Shown one piece after another: positions 48,061 through 59,800 of a stretch of DNA of 64,000 bases (the first letter of the stretch is position 1; the number at the start of each line of letters is the position of its first letter). The position numbers and the translations under genes are program-made. The stretch comes from Dimorphilus gyrociliatus (lineage: Eukaryota > Annelida > Polychaeta > Dinophilidae). The notes under the pieces are model-generated. The model made no database searches. It saw only the letters and a program-made list of their open reading frames with translations, and had not been told where the DNA came from. Location: assembly GCA_904063045.1 (NCBI GenBank), contig CAJFCJ010000005.1, forward strand, positions 2,660,165-2,724,164. The letters are read 5' to 3'.

Positions 48061-50472
48061 ATGGAACCGAGAGAAAATTCGACTGAAAAGAAGTCAAGAC
48101 CACAGTGGAAAGGTCCTGAAGGTGACTGTAAAACAGGTTTGAAGCTATATAATGGTTTAGCAAGAGCTGTTGTTGATTTTGTTGCGCAAAATGGGATGGT
48201 TGTTTCATGGTACGGCTGTGGTCCGACCGTATATGACTCGGCTCATATGGGACATGCGAGATGTTATATAACATTTGATATTATTCGTCGAGTGATGAAA
48301 TCTTACTTTAACTATGACGTTAATTATTGTATGAATATTACTGATATTGATGATAAAATCATTAAAAGAGGAAGGCAGACGTATCTCCTTCAGGCATTCC
48401 AGAATGAAAATCCAAGTCTCGAAGTTGTACGTGAATATTTAAATATTGGTTTAAAACATATCAAGGAGAAAATATCTGAGAAAGAAGCGGAAATAAAGGA
48501 GGGTACAGAGAGTTTAATTGAAAAAGAATCGGAAATGGAACAAACGAAGAAGATGTCAGCTACAGGAGAAGAAGAGTTAAAACTCGCTAATAAAGTTTCC
48601 GATCTCAAAAGAACTATAAAGAAAATATTAGAAAACAATGCCAATGTACAAGCTAAATATAAAATGTTAACATCTCTCCATGAGAAAACGGCACCTCTTC
48701 TTCAAAAGGAATCTGTTCGTGATATCTTCGCTTTAGGAGCCGACATTCTAATGGAGGTTTTAGATGAAGAAGTTCTGAGTGACAACGAAGAAACTAGCAA
48801 TGAAACTACAAAGAAACTTCGTAAAATGTTGGATGATGAAATATGTCGTGATTGTCCTTATAGCGAATCAATATTTGGGCGCTTATCAACTAAATTCGAA
48901 AATGAATTCTATAGAGATATGAAAAATCTGAATGTTATGCCTGCTGATACAATCACCAGAGTTTCAGAATATGTTCCAGAAGTTATTGCTTTTGTACAAC
49001 GGATTATTGATAATGGTTATGCCTATGAATCTAATGGATCTGTTTATTTTGACACTGGTAAGTTCGCCTCAAGTCCCAATCATACATATGCAAAACTAGT
49101 ACCTGAAGCTTACGGCGATCAAAAAGCTTTGAAAGAGGGTGAAGGGGATCTGAGCATATCTGCAGAACGTCTTAAAGAAAAGAGAAGTCCAAACGATTTT
49201 GCTTTATGGAAAGCTTCCAAAAAAGGCGAACCATTTTGGCCTTCATCTTGGGGCAACGGTAGACCTGGTTGGCATGTTGAGTGCTCAGTTATGGCTTCTG
49301 ATATTCTAGGAGAATCTATGGATATACATAGTGGGGGTGTAGATTTAAAATTTCCTCACCATGACAATGAGTTAGCTCAGTCCGAAGCTTATTACGAAAA
49401 TGATCATTGGGTTAGATACTTCCTTCATTCTGGCCATTTACACATTGAAGGATGTAAGATGGCGAAATCTCTGAAAAATTTCATAACCATCAATGAAGCC
49501 CTTAGAAATGACTCAGCCAGGCAAATTCGTCTCCTCTTCCTCCTCCATTCCTGGAGTGACACCTTAAATTATTCTACTGATACTCTAAAGATGGCACTCA
49601 TTTATGAAAAGAAATTAAATGAATTCTTTTTGAACATTAAGCATCAGCTAAGACAATTACCTGCTGAAGGTGTAGAGTCATTTAAAAAATGGCATAATGA
49701 AGAAAAGAATTTGAACGACTTTTTGACTTCAACAAAAGTAAAAGTTCGCGAAGCTATATGCAATTCTATAGACACAAAAGCTTCTATGTCGGCAATAAGC
49801 GACCTAATTGCCGAAACAAACAAATATGTTGACAATAGGAAACCAAATCTTAATAGGCAATTGTTAGAGAATATAATGAGGTTTATTACGCATATTTTGG
49901 AAGTATTCGGGGTTACCGAATCGGACAGACCTTTGGGATTTGGGTCTGCATCTGGAAGTAATGTTGAGAATCTTGAAGATACCTTGTTTCCTTACTTAGA
50001 AGCATTCGCACAATTCAGAGAAACCGTTAGAGACACTGGAAGGAAGAACGGTGTAGCAGATCTACTTAAAGCATGCGATTCAATTCGAGATAAAGTTCTT
50101 CCGTGCTTGGGAGTAAGGCTAGAGGACCATGAAGGTGAACCAACCGTCATTAAGCTAGTTGATAAAGAAATATTGATGAGGGAAATGAAAGAGAAGGAAG
50201 AATTGGAAGAGAAGAAAAAGAGGGAAAAAGAGGAAAGATTAGAAAAGCAAAGGCTAGAGGCTGAGAAAAAAGACAAACAGGATAGTATACCACCCTCTGA
50301 AATGTTCAAAAACGATACAAGTTACTCCCAATTTGATGAAGAAGGTGTACCTACTCATGATAGTAACGGCGAACCACTAAGTAAAAGTTGCGTGAAAGGT
50401 CTCAAAAAGAAGTATACAACCCAAAAAAAGAATCATGACAAATGGTTAGCGAAGCAAAAGGAGATGAAATAA
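48061..50472 (+). CDS. CARS1: Cytosolic cysteinyl-tRNA synthetase (803 aa, intronless)
   Basis: This enzyme charges tRNA-Cys with cysteine. One uninterrupted exon encodes 803 aa. The HIGH-type motif is WYGCGPTVYDSAHMGHAR (residues 50-67), and this Cys is a zinc ligand. A eukaryote-specific charged insertion (about residues 130-250) follows. The remaining zinc-site residues are in GWHVECSVMASDILG and GGVDLKFPHHDNE. The KMSKS loop is CKMAKSLKNF. The anticodon-binding helical part is followed by a Lys/Glu-rich coiled tail (EMKEKEELEEKKKREKEERL) and ends KKYTTQKKNHDKWLAKQKE, as in animal CARS1. There is no N-terminal GST-like domain. AATAAA is at 50534. The lack of introns among intron-rich neighbours is notable. 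Confidence 0.97.
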   Translation: MEPRENSTEKKSRPQWKGPEGDCKTGLKLYNGLARAVVDFVAQNGMVVSWYGCGPTVYDSAHMGHARCYITFDIIRRVMKSYFNYDVNYCMNITDIDDKIIKRGRQTYLLQAFQNENPSLEVVREYLNIGLKHIKEKISEKEAEIKEGTESLIEKESEMEQTKKMSATGEEELKLANKVSDLKRTIKKILENNANVQAKYKMLTSLHEKTAPLLQKESVRDIFALGADILMEVLDEEVLSDNEETSNETTKKLRKMLDDEICRDCPYSESIFGRLSTKFENEFYRDMKNLNVMPADTITRVSEYVPEVIAFVQRIIDNGYAYESNGSVYFDTGKFASSPNHTYAKLVPEAYGDQKALKEGEGDLSISAERLKEKRSPNDFALWKASKKGEPFWPSSWGNGRPGWHVECSVMASDILGESMDIHSGGVDLKFPHHDNELAQSEAYYENDHWVRYFLHSGHLHIEGCKMAKSLKNFITINEALRNDSARQIRLLFLLHSWSDTLNYSTDTLKMALIYEKKLNEFFLNIKHQLRQLPAEGVESFKKWHNEEKNLNDFLTSTKVKVREAICNSIDTKASMSAISDLIAETNKYVDNRKPNLNRQLLENIMRFITHILEVFGVTESDRPLGFGSASGSNVENLEDTLFPYLEAFAQFRETVRDTGRKNGVADLLKACDSIRDKVLPCLGVRLEDHEGEPTVIKLVDKEILMREMKEKEELEEKKKREKEERLEKQRLEAEKKDKQDSIPPSEMFKNDTSYSQFDEEGVPTHDSNGEPLSKSCVKGLKKKYTTQKKNHDKWLAKQKEMK

Positions 50473-52420
50473 CTAAATGACCATTTCTATAACAGTATTA
50501 AACCCTGGTATTGCTATGAAGTGGACAAAGAGAAATAAAGAAAAGATTCATTAAAAAAAACCTTATTTTCGTATTAGTTTATGCCATCAATCAAACGAAA
50601 TTATAATTAGAAATAGAAAAAATATTTATCCATTAAAGTTCTTTCATATCTTTATCACTAAATAAAATATATAAACACGGGTCATCAACTATGAAATAGT
50701 TTAAATTCTTTCTATTATTTCCTTGAGTTCGTTATTTTTTCTTTAAATTAAATGGATATATAGGTCAGCCGATACCTACTTTACGTTTTCCTATATCCAT
50801 CAGTGGGTAAATATTTCTACAGAAGTAATTACTAATTGCAATAGAATTTGTCGATATCCACTTAAAGTGCTTAAAGAAACCTATAAATGTTACAAAATAC
50901 ATTAACGTTGCAGGTTCTTATTACATTACAAAAACGTATTTAGAGAAGAGGTTACATTAAAAAGTTGAGCAAGTATCTATGATCAGAGGTATCTCTATTT
51001 GCTATAGAATAAGTTGCAAGTTTGGAAACTGCTAGATGAATCAGAAGGGTAAATAGAAAGTTTTTAAGTACTATACTTATAAATCAAACTATAGATATTA
51101 GTAGATTATAGATTCTTTCTATTTCTATATTACTATTCTGTATTCCTTTTAACTATTTCCTCATTGTTTTCAAAACGTAATACTTTTATTGATCATTTTA
51201 AAAGGTTTATATTCTTAGTTAATGAACCCAATTTTAAAAGTTTAGCCCTTGATCGTTGTTTTCTTGTTTATAGTACTTGTGCCTTGGTAATAAAAAGAAC
51301 AAAAACTATAAATTAGTATGATTAATGATAAATTAGAAAGTAAGTTTTATTGTTTAATTATAGTATTATGTAATTGTATGAATATTAATTACGATACATA
51401 TCAATTAAGTTACATAATATATAGGTTTGTTTAAAAGTTGATGGAAAACATATTTTTGAACTTTCTATTGGAGATATTGGTATTAAAAAAATGGAGGTAA
51501 GTCACGCAACGAAAAACGAAAATACTTGTTTAGATTTCATGTATATTGATTTACAAAAAATGAGAGAGGGGATAGCTATGAGACACATATCAATCATGGA
51601 AAGAGGGAAAAAAATGATGCATATTGAATCAGCATAAAGGCTATTTAAATAATAAAAGTTTTATAACAATAAACAATAGGATGATATTAAAAGTAATAGA
51701 AAGAGAAGAAGATAAATTACAGATATAGGGAAAATAAAAGAACTTAATATTTTAATGAGTTTATAATTGATTAATAAAGTGGAAAAAGTTAATGATTCTG
51801 AAATGGCTAACTGAACAAAGACAGAGATAGAGAGAAAGAGGTAGAAGATAAATATGTTGACAAAATATAGTAAAAGGTTTGAACCGACTCATTTAAATCG
51901 ATATCTATATAAAAACGACTTTTTAATAAGTAAGAGAGAGAGAAAAATAGGAAAAGGGTTATCAGATAATTGGTCTATTGTTGAAACTTATCCCTTAGAG
52001 AGAGTTGGTTAAATAATATAGAGTAAGGATAGATATAAAGATTGCTGTACCTATTTAAATTATCTTGGCACTCTAACAATTAAAATCAATCAGTTTATTC
52101 TAAAATATGCCGTAGACACATGAATAGACAGACAAGTAGAGAGACAATACGGCAGACATTCAAACTTCATTTCAAGCTACAGAGGAATAAATAAATAAAA
52201 AACAAATCACCCTTAAGAATATATTACATGGAATTGATATTTAAATATGATTAGGCCTCTTCATTCTAGTTTTTATTTATTAATAAAATTGAATAGGCTT
52301 AGATTCTGATTTACGAAAGTAAAATATTCTTTTTAACGACCTCTAGTGAGTAATATAAAGGTGAAGGTTAAAAGATTTGCGGTAAATATTAGCAATTATT
52401 TAAAGTATAAATCAACAATG
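50473..52420. other. Intergenic stretch CARS1 - SUPT7L
   Basis: About 1.9 kb, very AT-rich, with purine-rich GAGAGA patches near 51550-51960. I see no ORF, tRNA or exon set that holds together. The SUPT7L promoter should lie near its right end. Confidence 0.5.
50534..50539 (+). terminator. Poly(A) signal AATAAA of CARS1
   Basis: Canonical signal 61 nt after the CARS1 stop codon. Confidence 0.6.
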
Positions 52421-53187
52421 GAGAATACATTGTGGGGAGAAGGAAAAACAACTAATCAACTACCCGAAGTTGACCAAGAGTTATTGAAACCTAAAAATGT
52501 TGATAAGTTAACACTTAAGTATGAAAATGCAGCTTTCGAGGAATCGCATCACGAGTCGTTTCTTAATAGGACTTATAACATACCACGGTAAATATTATAT
52601 TTAGATGAATGTAGAAATCTTTGTCTATATTATATATTATAAATGATGATTAATCTGTGCGCAATTTCAGTGACACCTTAATGGAATCTCTACACGGTGT
52701 ACTAATTAGATCACCTTCTCCATTGGACTTATCAAAGCTATCAGACTCTGAGGAAGATACAAAAATAATTCACCTAAAGTCGGATCAATGCCGATTGTTA
52801 ATACGCCGATCTCTATCTATCATTTTACTGCATGTAAACTTTATGACAGCTACTGAAAACAGTCTTAGCGTTTTAACAGATGTTCTAACAATGTATTTGG
52901 AACAATTTGCAAAAAGAATACGTTTAGCAATTGATCAAGAACTGTTAAAAGGAACAACAGGATTTCCAAATGTATTGGAGAAAGCATTTGCAGAAATGAA
53001 AACTGGAGCTACACAATTAAGAGAGCATATGAACGAATGTCTATCAAAAAAATTATCATCGGAAGATACGAATCTAACAAATACAGATGGAGAGTCGCCT
53101 CAATATATGTTCAAAACTATCGACCATAGTGAAAGTGACGCCGACGGTGCTTTAGATATAGTAGGGTTAGACTCAAGTATGAAATAA
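52421..53187 (+). CDS. SUPT7L: STAF65-gamma/SPT7-like SAGA subunit (227 aa, 2 exons)
   Basis: This is a histone-fold subunit of the SAGA co-activator complex, pairing with a TAF10-type partner. Exons are 52421-52587 and 52671-53187 (684 nt). The start MENTLWGEG keeps the WGE of human SUPT7L; an in-frame ATG 25 codons upstream (52346) is possible. The histone fold runs from CRLLIRRSLSIILLHVNFMT through ENSLSVLTDVLTMYLEQFAKR to RLAIDQELLKGTTGFPNVLE, matching the human order. A short acidic tail ends LDIVGLDSSMK. The protein is about half the human length, lacking most of the disordered linker and tail. Poly(A) signals AATAAA at 53273 and 53290. Confidence 0.85.
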
Positions 53188-53289
53188 CGTTGCAATTTTA
53201 GTCACTCACCTGTCAACAAACAGTTTAACGTGAGATTAACTTTACTTATTGCTTTATGTTTTTAGGATTATTAATAAATTTATACACAG

Positions 53290-53295
53290 AATAAA
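53290..53295 (+). terminator. Poly(A) signal AATAAA of SUPT7L
   Basis: Second of two close AATAAA hexamers after the SUPT7L stop (the other is 53273-53278). Confidence 0.5.
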
Positions 53296-56200
53296 GAGAG
53301 ACTATACAATCATCTAAGTATTTCACCTTGTCCTCCTTTTCTACCTTTTACCCTCTTTCTATTTCTCACCAACTCCCCTAGATATATTCCAATTATTAAT
53401 ACATCAACTATTTACCTTTCAATTTCTTTTACAAACTTATTCCATGAGAGAGAAAAGGGAACAAAAGAGAACATGAAATACTTAATTCATTAATAGGACT
53501 ATAAAAAAACCATATACACAAAAACTACTACTCATAATATAAAGATATTGTAATTATAATTAAGTTACCTATTAATAATAGATTGTCTGCTAGGGAATAT
53601 ATCCTAGAAGTTCACTCTGATACCTTTGTTGGTTAAAGAAGGTATGGTTATTTTTTCCCTTCGTTTTTTTATATAATCAATAATGATCAAGGTGTCAATA
53701 CGTCTATTAAATGGATGATTTATCGCACTTTTTCAAATATTAACAATTTTCAACGTAAAATTAGTTAATAAATTATTATATCTTTATACTTTTCATAGTA
53801 AAAGATCGCTAATGTTCTTTCGTATAAAAAATGAACTACGTAACAAAATGGCAATAATATAATAATAGACTTGTGTATAAAAAAAAGGGATAAAATAGAC
53901 AAAGTACAAAAAAAAACACCACATTCACATACACATACAAACATTCATACACGTACTAGCAATTCTATCCAATGTAAACTATAAAGAATCGTTCAAGAGT
54001 ATTTAATTCTTTAGGCCTAGATGGCTAATAGGGTGAAATCGTTAAGCTATTTGAATTAATTGGGGATATTCAATACACTGCAGGAGATTTTGTTGTAAAG
54101 TCGAGACGAGTAATACTTATTGCGTATAAGAAAGTGTCAATTTTTGAACAAGAAGTGGCCTTGTCCGGCTTATACTACGTGACTCCCGACGTTATATCCT
54201 TAACGGACGTAACTTTGAAAGTTCTTCTCTTTCCATCTCTCGCCTCTCCAATTAATTAAAAGATAGGGATTTTCCCATTCTATTTTTTTATTTGGCTTGT
54301 TTGCTTTCATTCGATCGCTATCTTATTGACGAAGTAAACACGTTAAGGGTGACAACTAAATGACCAATACATGACCTTGAATATGTATATACAAAGGAAA
54401 AATGTATATATTCGTATACACTGAGTTTTTCCTTAAAAGGATAAGTATTGAAAAGCACACGAAAACGTATTGTAGTAGAATAATTTAGGCGTCAAAAGCA
54501 ACAATGGACATTGGCTACTGACGCCCTACAAGTTAATAGCGAAAGGATACTTTAGCCTATACACACAATTTCGATTTGGGAGAGAGTTACATGAATTGGT
54601 TTCAAAAAAGAGAGAGAGAAAGTAAAATATAAATTGAATGCTAGATCGAATATCATTAAATCGTAACACATTCATTTGTCTTCTATATACAGTTTGGTTA
54701 TAGATAAAAGACCTAATTTAACTTGAATACATTGAGTTTTTACAAAGATTACCTAACATTTAATGAATCTGTACAATTAGTAAATTTCTACAACACCTTT
54801 TCTTTACGAAATAAAAGAAACTACCTAACACTTAAAACGGTATTATCCTTTATTCAATAAAATGATGAACAGTAAATTCAGTAAATTCTTTTTTGGATAA
54901 CAAGCAAAGAAAGAATTTAGACTGGTTTTACGGTATATGGTAATTTATCATTAGGTAAAAAAGGTACGAGAGTTTGTATCCCGTGAATAAATGTCACGTA
55001 CCAGACATATACGGGCGCGTGCATCCTTTTTTTATGTGCAATTAGTTAAATACCACGTCAAAGCCGGTCAAACGATTCATACATAAAATACAAAATTACC
55101 ATAATACATCATTAATAATAGGTAGTTTTTAATTGGACAAACAAGGGCAGAACCCGCATCATTTTTATTGAATTAGATGAAGTTAAGCGTCAACTGAAAT
55201 ACTTATTCACTAAGTGTGAGGAGTTTATCGGAAGAATAATGATAATCTTCATAGCGCTAGTAGCGGCACGCTGCATTTAATTAATTATTCAGTTTTCACA
55301 TAAAGGTGAAGTGGTCATCGAAGTTCTAACAACATACATCAATATAAAAAAAGGTTGAAATAAATAAAACTTAATCCATAGATTAACCTGAAAAGGGCCC
55401 TTCGTATAAAGCCAGTAAAGGAATGATTAAAAGTTATTACCGTACATGACAGATGCCACTAAGGTATTATTAAGTAATTCGTTCAAGCATGCAGGATTTC
55501 TGAATGTAGAAAAGAAGTAAAAAGAAGTATGTACAATGAACATATCATGAATAATTTATGAATGAGCGAGATTTTGACAATACCCCCCCATCAAGTTACT
55601 TTTCAATAAATTGCGTCAAGTTTATAGTCAATTTGTTAATACGTTTATCAATACAATTATTAGTATCCTTAGTACATTGTGTTCTATGTGAGAAAGTGTA
55701 TAAGGTATTAAGAGGATTAACACAGTTCATTTTTGTACGTGTATCTGTATTGTATATATTAAAAAAGCAGCGTACAAAGAGTATTCTTTGTATATTTTCC
55801 TTTTACACATCGCTACCTGTACAATCAACTTCCGTATCTCACCTTGTTCAAATTGTCATTTCGTTCTATTAATTCCGCCTAATTTCTTCTATCGGACGTT
55901 CTAGTAGATTCTTCTTTATATTCTCTAAGAGATTGAAAGGAAATCTTAAGGAAAAAGTACATTTAAATATATGTTGATTACTTGTACGCTTCGCTGATCA
56001 AACGTCCCTCAATTTTACCGTCACTGTCTGCTATTCAAGTGAATTCGATCGAAAAGAAAGAACTGAGCCGGTCAGAGGAGGATTGGTACACTTGAATGTG
56101 CCCGCTCAACTAATTAAGCCTAAGAGAGCAGGCGTGCCTAATAGCCGTCCCTTTTCTCTCTCCAACCTTCTCTCTTTCTTTTTTACAACTCGTCTCACAC

Positions 56201-56519
56201 TCCTCATCACTTATATTGGACAGGTGAAAGGAATCTATAATTAATGTTTTTAACTACAATTCAAAAGCTCTCGATATATAGGTAGTCATAACTTTTCGTC
56301 TTTCTTCCCCTAAATCTTATTTAGACAGGTACAAGACAGTTAATGTTCCACAAAAAAAAGGAATCGTTGAACCCTGTAAGAGCCCAAAAACTATGCATTC
56401 TCTCTATCTTTCTTTCCTTCTTGCTCTTTATTTATGCGTCTACATTTTCAAATCTTTACCATTCTCTACTCTTTTTAACCTTTCCCTCTTCCCTTTTTTT
56501 ACAATTTATTCACCAATAG

Positions 56520-56660
56520 ATGGCGTCTGGCTTATACAAGTTGTTTCTTCTCACCTTGATGGCCAATCAACATTTACCTGGGCGGTGCTTAAAAAATGGC
56601 CGCCAGCTGTCGCGGTGTGGCGCGAACAGTGTATAGAAAAATCTCGCCGAGAGACGATCG
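56520..56660 (+). promoter_or_regulatory. Probable promoter/TSS region of the cadherin gene
   Basis: A short CpG-rich island in AT-rich surroundings contains CCAATC and AAAATGGCCGCC (YY1-like) about 280-320 bp upstream of the cadherin ATG. The role is inferred from composition and position. Confidence 0.45.
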
Positions 56661-56879
56661 ATTCCTAATACACCTGGATATATTCCTCTGTCAACCTAGA
56701 CTATTTTATTTACGATATTTTTAACGTTTTTCTCACTGGATAACAACGTCGATCGGCGATTTGAACGCAGTAATATCTGAACAAGAAGAAGGGTTAAGAG
56801 CTGTTGTATAACGACTATGAACAAACAAGGGTGAAGTGTTTAAATAATCGTCTTCAATCGCGGATGCTCTCCACCGGCT

Positions 56880-59800
56880 TTGTTCGACATGGACATTACT
56901 TGCCAACGAGAACCAATAATGAGAAAGGCTCTGCCAAAAAGAACTTTATTTTTATTTATTTCACTTATAAACATTCTCATTGTTCGAAGTGAGGAGACAA
57001 CAGCATTTGCAGTTGACAACAAGCAAGAATTCAGCGTTGAAGAGGAGCAACGTTCTGGAACTTTTGTTGGTAATATATCAATTATAGATGGATTAGAATA
57101 TAGGTTTTTCGAGGAATCCGAATATATAAAATTGAACTCTAAAACGGGCGAACTTCGAACGTCCAAAATAATTGATAGGGAATCTTTGGATGAGGACTAT
57201 ATCGAGTTATTCGTTCAGTCCATACCGCCGAAACACTTGATAGAACTCAGGATTCATGTAAAAGATATCAATGATAATTCGCCTGTTTTTCTACAATCTC
57301 CTCAAACCGTTTTCTTCTCGGAAGACGATCGACAATATACCCAAATTCTATTGCCAACAGCAACCGATAGGGATTCGGGCAAAAATGGCGTCACAACAAA
57401 CTATCAAATAGTAAACGGTAACGAATTAAACCGTTTCCGACTGTTAACTCTATTGACAGACTCTAAACCTTTGTTATATGTTGAAAATACTCAAAAATTA
57501 AATAGGGAAGAACAATCTGAATACGTTTTGAACGTTTCCGTTGCAGATGGAGGAGATGTACCAAGATACGGTTTTTTAAAAGTGATAGTTCGTGTTACGG
57601 ATGTCAATGATCAAGAACCAATCTTCGATCAAAGTGATATCGTTGTATCTGTTAACGAGACAATTCCGCCGGACAGTTATCTGGCTACTGTCAGAGCAAC
57701 TGATCAAGACGAAGGAGAGAATGCTAGAATCACATACTCTATTCAAGACGATCAGCATGATCAGTTTCGAATAGATAAGGACACTGGTGAAATATGGTCA
57801 AAGAAAAAGCTTCAGTGTTTGATAAGTTGCCAATTTTCAACTGATAGTAATTGTTTTGAACGTTCTTGCGTTGTCACGCTAATAGCAACAGACGGCGGTA
57901 ATCCGCCATTCGTTAACAGAGCGTTTCTAACCGTCAGACTACTTGACGTTAACGACAATATACCGACTATAAAAGTTACATATCTACCTACTAATGGTGA
58001 TTTTGGAATTATAGAAGAATCAGCTAACGCTAGTTCTACAGTTGCCATAGTTACAGTTACAGATAACGATGAAGGTCTCAACGCACAAACGTCGTTGAAA
58101 ATTTCATCAGGAAATGAGAAGAATCAGTTCTCTCTAAAAAAAGTCTTCGACACTTACCTTATAAAGGTTAATGCAACTCTCGATAGAGAAAAGAAGGATA
58201 AATATAATCTAACATTATATGCTCACGACAATGGTACTCCTAGATTGTCTTCACGTTTTCACGCTATCTTCCATATAATAGATATTAACGATCACAAGCC
58301 AGTGTTTGAAAAGACTGCATACAATGCAGTTCTAACAGAGAATTCACCTATTGGAAGTTCGGTTGTAAGCGCTACAGCAACTGATGGTGATAGTGGAAAA
58401 AATGCTGAGTTAACTTATAGAATACTATCAGGAAATGATTACAAATGGTTCAAAATTGATCCTGAAACTGGATTAATAACTACAGCTGCACGTATGGATT
58501 ATGAAAAAGATAATACTATAGATTTAACTATTGAAGCGAGGGATAAAGGCAACAAACCATTTTCTACAACGGTTAGTTTACAAGTTCGTCTGCTAGATGT
58601 AAATGATGAATACCCTATATTTAGTAATAATAATATTACTGTTACTAAATCGGAAAACATAAGAGTTGGAAGTTTAATCTACGAATTTCGAGCAGAAGAT
58701 CGGGATTCCGGAAAGAGTGGTTTAGTAAGGTATAAGTTTGGTAAATCAACCGACTTGTTCAATCTTGATAAATCGAATGGCCGTTTAACGTTAAAGAAAT
58801 CTTTGGATAGAGAAAAAGTGGCTATTCACCGTTTAAAGGTGGTAGCATATGATCAGGGTCAACCTTCCCTGTCGTCGACCTCTTCTATCACAATAATATT
58901 AAGTGACGAAAACGATCACTCTCCAATATTTTATCCTTTAAAATATTTTGTTACTCTTCGCTTTTGCGATTCAAAAGCCCGTGTAACACGACTATTCGCA
59001 AACGATAAGGATAATTCAACAAACGGTACGATAGCATTTACTATACAACCTATCGATAATCGTTTTAGAATTGATGATAATGGTGTTTTATGGACGAATA
59101 ATGGTATTTGTCAATCTGGACGTATTGCAGTAAATGTAAATGCACGTGATGGCGGTGGGAGACAATCTGAAAGGAGAGCTACAGTTTTTGTATACGTTTC
59201 TAATGTGAAAATTGATCCGATAGTTTTTACGAGGGAAACATTCTCTTTTACCGTTGACGAAGACTACGATAGAAATTCAAACTTTCCCATAAGAACTATA
59301 GGTCGAATCTTATTACGCGATTCGATAATAGGAGTAGAATTTCAAGTTGTTAATGGCGACGATTCTGGTTTATTTCAAATTGATCGAAATGGGTATTTAA
59401 AATCAACTAATAAAGGATTAAATGCCGATCAACAGAAATCTTTTTCGCTAATCGTTGTTGCAAGTACAAGAACCAGTTACGGAGAGGTCACAGTTCGAGT
59501 AGATTTGAACGACTTAAATGATAACCCTCCAACCTTTGATCAACAAGAGAGTGTAGTTAATCTGTCAGAAGACGCCGCTGTTGGTCATCATGTCTATAAA
59601 TTAGGTGTTACTGATAAAGATATTACACCCGTAAATTCTCAGATAACCTATAGTCTTCAAGGTTCCGATAGATTAGGCATATCGTCAGATGGATTACTAT
59701 ACGTAAAGAAATTGTTAAATTATACACCTGGCAAGGAACTAAATGTGAAAATTACTGCATCAGATGGAAAGCATTCCAGAGAAGGAACTGTAAAGGTGTT

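Larger units (their letters stand above)
53188..56879 (+). other. Non-coding stretch upstream of the cadherin gene
   Basis: About 3.7 kb with no recognisable gene. It is AT-rich to about 55900, then has pyrimidine-rich blocks (56150-56200 and 56390-56500). A GC-richer core-promoter-like segment lies at 56520-56660, with CCAAT on the plus strand (about 56562) and a YY1-like AAAATGGCCGCC (56593-56604). The cadherin leader probably starts here. ORFs at 55558 and 56393 are hydrophobic by base composition and not supported. Confidence 0.5.

Noticed and set aside
55558-55872. 104-codon hydrophobic ORF upstream of the cadherin
   Set aside because: Composition-driven, no splice partners, no family features.
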